Below, in pieces: positions 11,764 through 13,169 of a stretch of DNA of 13,169 nt (its first letter is position 1; each line of letters opens with the position of its first letter). A program made the position numbers and the translations under genes. The notes beneath the pieces were generated by a model. The model ran no database searches. It was not told the DNA's origin and was given only the letters and a program-made list of their open reading frames with translations. This stretch comes from RUG11462 sp045649405 (GTDB taxonomy: Bacteria > Bacillota > Clostridia > Oscillospirales > Acutalibacteraceae), in NCBI GenBank assembly GCA_045649405.1, contig JAZRPW010000006.1, positions 1-13,169 of the forward strand, in the 5' to 3' direction.

Positions 11764-13169
11764 TTAATAAAATTTATGTTTAACTTTTACTCTAAAATTC
11801 TCTTTCATTCTTTTTACTTCTCTATGAGCCCAAGAATTTTTCTTGATTAAAACTGTAACATTCTTGCCAAATGTATCACTTGAGAACCAACAATCTTTTT
11901 TGTTTTCATAATCATAAACAAATTTAACTCTTCTTAGGTATTTACAGTTTTTGAAAACGCCACCATGAATGTGTCTTACACCTTTTGGAATAACAAAAGT
12001 TTTCTTCTTTGCAGCCTTAGCATAATAATACATTTCAACCTTGTTTTTGCTGTAAATTCCACTGTCTTCGCTCATAAATTTTTTATTGTCTTTTGAGAAA
12101 GTAATGCTTTCAAGATTAGGACATTTTTTTGCAAAGTAGGTAAAATAATCATCGTAATAAGTGTTGCCACCATTGTAGTTAAAGTTTTTGCCAAAATGAA
12201 CTGTTTTAAGTTTTTTGCACTTTTCAAAAACAACGCCTTCAGTTGCAACAAGCGACTCTGGGAACGAAACAGATTTTAATTTTTTGCAGTTATAAAACAT
12301 TGCCATATTTTGAAACTTTGGTTTTGAATAACGGCACCAACCATAGTAATAACTTACATAGTCCCAACCTAAATATTTAAGTTGAATTTTCTTTGCAAAT
12401 TTAACTGATTTTAGGTTTTGTGCGTTATAGAAAACAGCACTACCCATACTTGTTACAGTTTTTGGAATGGTCACATTTTGCGCCTTTGTATCTTTAAAAG
12501 CAAAACTGTCAATGCCCTGTGTGCCTTTTTTGATTTTCACATTTTTTCTGCTACCAAAGAAGTAAAGAAGTACATTGCGCTCACGTCTTTTGCCATAAAA
12601 CCCGCCTTTGTAAGTGAAAAAATCTTTGTTGTCTTTATGTACTTTGATTTTTGTCAACTTTGCGCTACCATAGAAATTGTCATAACCCCAGTTTTCAACG
12701 GCCTTGCCAACATACAAATATTCAAGTGAACTACATCCTCCCAACGCTCTGTTTCCAACAGTTTTAACACTGTTTGGAATAACGAGTTTTTTCAAGTTTA
12801 CGCAGTCTTCAAAAGTGCCATAATATTCTTCTGCTTCATCGCCATATTGTGAATTTGTTGTGAGGATTTCTTTTACTTTGCTTTCGCCTTCAAAAGTGAT
12901 TTCTTGGAGCGCAGATTTAAAAAACGCGCCAGCACCCAAAGTTTCAACAGATGAAGGAACTTTAATAGTTTTTACATTTGAAAGCGCAAATGAAAGTTGT
13001 GCAATTTCTTTTACAGTTGCTGGAATTTCGACAGTTTCTTGTTTTGGTGCAACTGCATAAAGTTTTGTCATTTCTTTATTATAAAGAACATTGTCAACTG
13101 CAACAAAATGCTCGTTTTCAGCGTCAACTGTCAAACCGCTTAAATTTGGTGTGTCAAAAATAAAATTGT
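11764..13169 (-). CDS. BspA-like leucine-rich repeat protein, C-terminal part (5' end beyond window)
   Basis: The frame is open from the right edge to the TAA at 11764 (468 full codons). No start or signal peptide is visible, so the N-terminus lies outside. The TTG at 13134 could be read as a start but sits inside the repeat, and the frame stays open upstream of it. The protein consists of TpLRR/LRR_5 repeats of the BspA type, for example VETLGAGAFFKSALQEITF, NLKKLVIPNSVKTVGNRALGGC and KLKSVSFPES, the consensus being I-P-x-x-V-x-x-I-x-x-x-A-F-x-x-C. A longer unit resembling NxxFxSxDGVLYNK occurs three times (near 13110, 12630 and 12080). The C-terminal half is unusually rich in Lys, Tyr and Phe and ends KVKHKFY. 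BspA-type proteins are usually cell-surface and bind host or neighbouring proteins; here this is inference. It converges on argS and is separated from it by the shared terminator. Confidence 0.9.
   Translation of the reverse strand, partial: NFIFDTPNLSGLTVDAENEHFVAVDNVLYNKEMTKLYAVAPKQETVEIPATVKEIAQLSFALSNVKTIKVPSSVETLGAGAFFKSALQEITFEGESKVKEILTTNSQYGDEAEEYYGTFEDCVNLKKLVIPNSVKTVGNRALGGCSSLEYLYVGKAVENWGYDNFYGSAKLTKIKVHKDNKDFFTYKGGFYGKRRERNVLLYFFGSRKNVKIKKGTQGIDSFAFKDTKAQNVTIPKTVTSMGSAVFYNAQNLKSVKFAKKIQLKYLGWDYVSYYYGWCRYSKPKFQNMAMFYNCKKLKSVSFPESLVATEGVVFEKCKKLKTVHFGKNFNYNGGNTYYDDYFTYFAKKCPNLESITFSKDNKKFMSEDSGIYSKNKVEMYYYAKAAKKKTFVIPKGVRHIHGGVFKNCKYLRRVKFVYDYENKKDCWFSSDTFGKNVTVLIKKNSWAHREVKRMKENFRVKVKHKFY

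Noticed and set aside
13132..13134. TTG 13134 as the start of the LRR gene
   Set aside because: It sits within an LRR repeat, has no RBS or signal peptide after it, and the frame stays open to the window edge.

Overview
The window looks like chromosomal DNA of a low-GC, Gram-positive anaerobe of the Clostridia, probably an Oscillospiraceae/Ruminococcaceae-type gut commensal. This is inferred from AT-rich codon use, strong AGGAG ribosome binding sites, TTGAAA/TATAAT promoters with a TRTG element, a murI-DUF1934-argS cluster, and secreted proteins built from BspA-type leucine-rich repeats, Fn3-like domains and cysteine-rich 'HTEVVD...C...KHCSVC' repeats. I cannot name the species.

Layout, left to right. 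(1) 1-2106, minus: the N-terminal 702 residues of a secreted GH25 (lysozyme-type) muramidase. Its stop lies beyond the left edge. It runs signal peptide, GH25 catalytic domain, Fn3-like domain, two Ig-like 'DWIGI' repeats, then 41-residue Cys repeats. It has its own promoter and RBS. (2) 2248-8547, minus: a 2099-residue secreted multidomain protein with a signal peptide, a carbohydrate-binding-like domain, a short LRR stretch, two copies of a roughly 475-residue beta-helix-like module each followed by a CxxC-rich array, an Fn3-like domain, the same 41-residue repeats and a Lys-rich C-terminal domain. A terminator lies behind it and a clear promoter in front. (3) 8548-8810: a divergent promoter region, with an 11-bp tandem direct repeat at the predicted start of the giant gene's transcript. 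(4) 8811-11715, plus: an apparent operon of murI (glutamate racemase), a DUF1934/YwiB-like gene and argS (arginyl-tRNA synthetase), ending in a strong bidirectional terminator. (5) 11764-13169, minus: the C-terminal 468 codons of a BspA-like LRR protein, whose start lies beyond the right edge. No gene-free stretch exceeds 300 bases, and I see no tRNA, rRNA, mobile element or CRISPR array.

How the genes fit together: the plus-strand operon is housekeeping (D-glutamate for peptidoglycan, and Arg-tRNA charging). The flanking minus-strand genes encode exported proteins acting on or outside the cell wall. The GH25 protein and the giant protein share the same 41-residue repeat, so they probably share a location or binding partner, and their repeats may recombine. 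The most noteworthy material is the architecture of the giant protein, its candidate metal-binding CxxC/His arrays, the repeat sharing between neighbouring genes, and a non-canonical catalytic motif in MurI.
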